A stretch of 64,000 nt of DNA from Coffea arabica (lineage: Eukaryota > Streptophyta > Magnoliopsida > Gentianales > Rubiaceae): the NCBI RefSeq assembly GCF_036785885.1, contig NC_092329.1, forward strand, positions 1,860,001 to 1,924,000. Direction: 5' to 3'. Positions 60,419 to 64,000 of this stretch are shown here, piece by piece. The first letter of the stretch is position 1. Every line of letters starts with the position of its first letter. The translations under genes and the position numbers were made by a program. The notes under the pieces were generated by a model, which worked only from the letters and a program-made list of their open reading frames with translations, ran no database searches and was not told the DNA's origin.

Positions 60419-63400
60419 ATGAGCTGCTTTCCTTGCATGAGCCCTCGCCGTAAGGATGTTAGGGACTATGATGAAGATATGGCCCCTCGATCTGCTGATT
60501 CAGGTCGTTGTTCTTCTCTTCCTTTCTTCCCTATTTTATTAAATATCCCCCCCCCCCCAAATTTTTATTTTCTTAGAGAATATTTTCCCCCTTTTTCCAT
60601 TTCTGTTTTGGGTGTTTTTCTTTCTTTTTTCCCTTTGGGTGGGCTGGGGTGGGGATGGGTGTATAATGCGTCAATTCGTGAATGTGATGTAGCTGTTTCA
60701 AAACAAATTGCGCTACTCTGGAAATGTGAGGTTATTGAATTTTTATTCAGGTTGTTGATTTGCATTTTTTTTTATGTGTAGCGAATGGGAGACGAGGTGG
60801 TTCCGTGGGAAGTAAACTCAGAGAAAGTATGGCTCAGAAGACCAATGTGGCACGTAGCTTCACTTTTAAGGAGCTTGCAATGGCTACCCAAAATTTCAGA
60901 GAAGCTAATTTGATTGGGGAAGGAGGTTTTGGATGCGTTTACAAGGGCCGTCTGGAGTCTGGCATGGCATGTTCTCATCTCCCAGCGTATATAATAGATG
61001 CTTTTTTGACTATTAGATTAACATATTCCTAAAAATCATTGAGTGGGATGTTAAATCTTGATATAAACCCATCTAATCCCTCATCCCATTTCACAATTGA
61101 AAGAGAAAAAATGGAGTAAAGAAGGGGCAGTTAAGATCATTGTGACAGAGACGGACAATGCGGAAAATTATCTCCATATTGATGAGATGATTTTGGACTA
61201 CAACCTTCAAAATTTTTTTTTTCCTTTTATAGTGTTGATGGTGCAGTAGTGTTAATCTATGAGATATATGTGCAGATTGTTGCTATCAAACAACTTAATC
61301 TTGAAGGCCTCCAGGGTAATCAGGAATTCATTGTAGAGGTTCTTATGTTAAGTCTATTGCATCATCCGAACCTTGTCAATTTGATCGGATATTGCACAGA
61401 TGGAGACCAGAGACTCTTGGTTTATGAGTACATGCCAATGGGTAGCTTGGAATATCATCTTTTTGGTAATTTCTTGCAGCAAAGTTTGAACTTTTGTTAG
61501 TTTTTCATTTGGAAACTCATCTACTTATTTTTTTTTTCCCTGTGACTTTCTTCTCATCTTCAGACACTTGTCCTGAATTACTAATAAAAGAAGTTAAACA
61601 AGAAAACACAAAGGTTATTTCTGGTTGAATGTCGGTAGAAATTCATGTTTCAGATTGGTATCTTTGTATTCTTTTCCTTTTTAGGATGCCTTCTAGTCCT
61701 AGAACCCAAGAAAACTCAAATTTAAGGGAGAGGTGGTGAGACATGGATAAGTTGAAACTAGAGAGTGGCTTAAAGGTATTAGATGGTCTAGATTTTTCAA
61801 AATTGCTGGTTTTATTGCGTAGATTGTAGGTTTGCTAGGCATAAGAAGGCTTGCAAATTTAGTATGCATATTATCTTTATTTCTGCTACAATGAGCATGT
61901 GGATGATTGTTGTATTACCCAATTTCAACTTCTAGCTTCTTTTGAAGCTTATTCTTCTTATATTATCAGCTCGTATATGTGTATTTTTTTATGCAAAACT
62001 TCCATGATGCTTGTGCCTCTATAATACTTAATTTCTTTCCATCACTTTCACCTAAATAATTTGGAATTTTCCTTCTGAAGCACTATTACAAAAAATGTGC
62101 GATTTTTTTCAAGTTTAAGCTGATCATTCATTTAGTGGCTTAAATACAGCCATGTGGCACTTGAAGTAGCTTTAAGGTGTTTGAATTTGCGTTTTGATAT
62201 ACACATCTATCATTAAGTTTTCTATACACAATAGTGAGTGATCATGACCATTGTCATTGATAAAGGGGTGCCTTTCAGACTTTACATCATAGCATATTCC
62301 ATTCATTGCTTATTGGCTTCTAAGAGGTAATATTTGGTTATCTCCCAAACTAAATGAGTGCATAAATCTTCCAAAAGTGGAAACCAACTTGCACGTGTTA
62401 ATAGTAATCTTCAAATTGCTGCAAGGAAGTGCATATGGCCTTTTTGTCATTCTATTTGTCATCATTGAGAAAATCATAACAACATTAAATGGTTTTTGTT
62501 GCAATGTTACAATGAAACTACCAGTCACATTGGATGGATATCTTTGACCCCTTGATTAGCTAAAACAGGTTTTTCCCCCTTTCCTCTGAACTGTAAGTGA
62601 ACTTATTCTGAAATAAGAATCCCTGTCAGAGAAATTAAGAAACTTAGGAAAGAAACAGGCAAATCCAAAAAGAAAATGCATGTTTTTTAATGTTAGATCT
62701 ACTTCAGGAGAGGCGCCAGCCAAGACTTGGTCTATCCGTGGAGCTACATACCCCCTGGTTGGTACAATTACTGAACTTAGTTTGTTCCTTGAATGCTGAG
62801 GATGAGTGCAGAGAATAGGGCTGAAAGGTGAAAATTCACCTCGAAGGGTAGATGCCTGTGATTCACCCCATAGAAAGAATTTGCTTTGGATATCTGCTTA
62901 ACAGTATTAATGACCCTACATGCAATTGTTTCCTGTTCTGTAGTTAAAAAAAGTTTGTTCCTTCACTGTTAACTGGAAGCCTAAGATTGTTTTTGGGCAG
63001 GGTTTATTAAATTGACTTTGTTGCATCCAGAGATGCATTAGGAGTTCCAACATATTTCCATTACCTTTTGTTTTCGGTTTTCTTTTTTCTTCTTTTTGCC
63101 TTTTATTTGAGGGGAGGTGGGGTCCCAAGAAAGCCCTCCATCTTGTCCGATTTTAGCTTTCTTCAAAGGTACTATTGATATTGAGCTATTGAAGAGTGCT
63201 TTGAATCTCTTTTTTCCCCTAATTGACCTATTGCTGCTGTTTGATATGTCTTTGAGTTCATTTGCTTGTTTGCACGTTTTGTTGTCACCTTTTGTTTTCA
63301 GACTTAGACCCTGGTAAGGAGCCACTCAGTTGGAGCACAAGATTAAAGATTGCTGTTGGTGCAGCGCGTGGTCTTAAATATCTCCATTGCTCAGCAAATC

Positions 63401-63693
63401 CACCTGTTATTTACCGTGATTTGAAGTCTTCAAATATATTGCTGGACAATGACTTCAATCCGAAGCTCTCAGACTTTGGACTTGCTAAACTTGGACCTGT
63501 TGGTGACAAAACCCATGTTTCGACACGAGTAATGGGAACCTATGGTTATTGTGCACCTGAATATGCCATGAGTGGGAAATTGACTTTGAAGTCCGACATC
63601 TATAGCTTTGGTGTGGTTCTGCTGGAGCTTATTACTGGCCGCAAAGCTATTGACTGCACTAGGAAGCCTGGGGAGCAAAACCTGGTTGTGTGG
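60419..63693 (+). CDS. ASG5: Receptor-like cytoplasmic kinase, ASG5/PBL21 type (5' part; gene runs off the window)
   Basis: Four exons are visible: 60419-60503, 60782-60966, 61276-61465 and 63302-63693, giving 284 residues before the last donor at 63694. The rest of the kinase domain and the stop lie beyond the window. The N-terminus [11 protein letters not shown] has cysteines at 3 and 6 suited to palmitoylation and no Gly2, so no myristoylation is expected. Kinase motifs are the glycine loop GEGGFG (74-79), the VAIK lysine (95), YRDLKSSN with catalytic Asp193, DFG at 211-213, and [11 protein letters not shown] in the activation segment. It has no extracellular or membrane segment, so it is a cytoplasmic, membrane-tethered kinase of RLCK class VII, a class that relays receptor-kinase signals. 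The sequence is closest to the Arabidopsis ASG5/PBL21 pair as I remember it. Intron 2 appears to start with GC (see findings). Confidence 0.9.
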
Positions 63694-64000
63694 GTGAGCT
63701 GTCATCTTTAGCTTTTTTTACATGTTAAACCTTGTGATCTCTTGAAGAAAGTGCATGAGGACGACTTTTTTATTCTTAAGTTGGCTAAGTGGCAGAGGAC
63801 ATTTTTCCAACAGTGTTTTGGTTTTATGTGGATTACTACAAAGATGATCTTAAAAGATTGGGTGATTTTGTGTTTAAACTTGGGGTTTAGAATATTCGGC
63901 ATCTGTCCTTTATTTCCATCATGTGTAAATAATTTCCTAAATAAAATAGGAAAACCCATATTATTATTTCTGTTGTTTTTATACTCATGTGGAGTTAGTA
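63694..64000 (+). other. Start of kinase intron 4, window end
   Basis: After the donor gtgagc at 63694 the sequence turns T- and A-rich with no coding frame. The next exon, expected to continue with the C-lobe of the kinase, is beyond the window. Confidence 0.6.

Noticed and set aside
1-64000. CRISPR array, operon, integron, phage or other prokaryotic system
   Set aside because: The window is intron-rich plant nuclear DNA. No regularly spaced repeats or polycistronic arrangement are present.

Overview
This is nuclear DNA of a flowering plant, almost certainly a eudicot. The genes have many short exons with GT-AG introns and T-rich introns. The products are plant-specific or plant-type: a SAUL1-type U-box/ARM ligase, an EH-domain subunit of the TPLATE complex, a receptor-like cytoplasmic kinase and a GT92 glycosyltransferase. 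Spacers are AT-rich and hold tRNA-derived SINEs, MITEs and a Stowaway-like element. I cannot name the species.

Layout, left to right: an F-box/kelch gene (1620-3344, +); a U-box/ARM E3 ligase of the PUB43/PUB44 (SAUL1) type (8139-4883, -, three coding exons plus a leader intron); an EH1/Pan1-type protein (18688-11434, -, 13 exons); a repeat-rich 5.5 kb spacer with a SINE with perfect target duplications, two related foldback elements and a hAT-like MITE; a FANCJ/BRIP1-type Fe-S helicase (24435-36084, +, 28 exons); a small HMGB protein (40234-38990, -, 7 exons); a bromodomain/AT-hook protein of the BRD1/BRD2 type (42826-47975, +, 9 exons); an intronless GT92 glycosyltransferase (50033-52021, +); a decayed membrane-protein-like locus (57469-58293, +); a second SINE; and the 5' part of an ASG5/PBL21-type cytoplasmic kinase (60419 to beyond the window, +).

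Six of these genes (U-box ligase, EH1, FANCJ, HMGB, bromodomain protein, ASG5-type kinase) occur in the order I remember for Arabidopsis chromosome 1 around At1g20780-At1g20650. The window therefore looks like an old conserved collinear block, with spacers, one SINE and intron insertions specific to this lineage. The genes do not form a pathway. They work in protein turnover, endocytosis, DNA repair, chromatin, glycan synthesis and signalling.

Exon borders were read by eye from splice dinucleotides, reading frame and remembered family sequence; all assembled CDSs close in frame. I found no clear sign of an undescribed multi-gene system. The points most worth a second look are the C-terminal cysteine module of the FANCJ-type helicase, a probable GC-AG intron in the kinase, the long-palindrome foldback pair, and the frame-broken membrane-protein locus.
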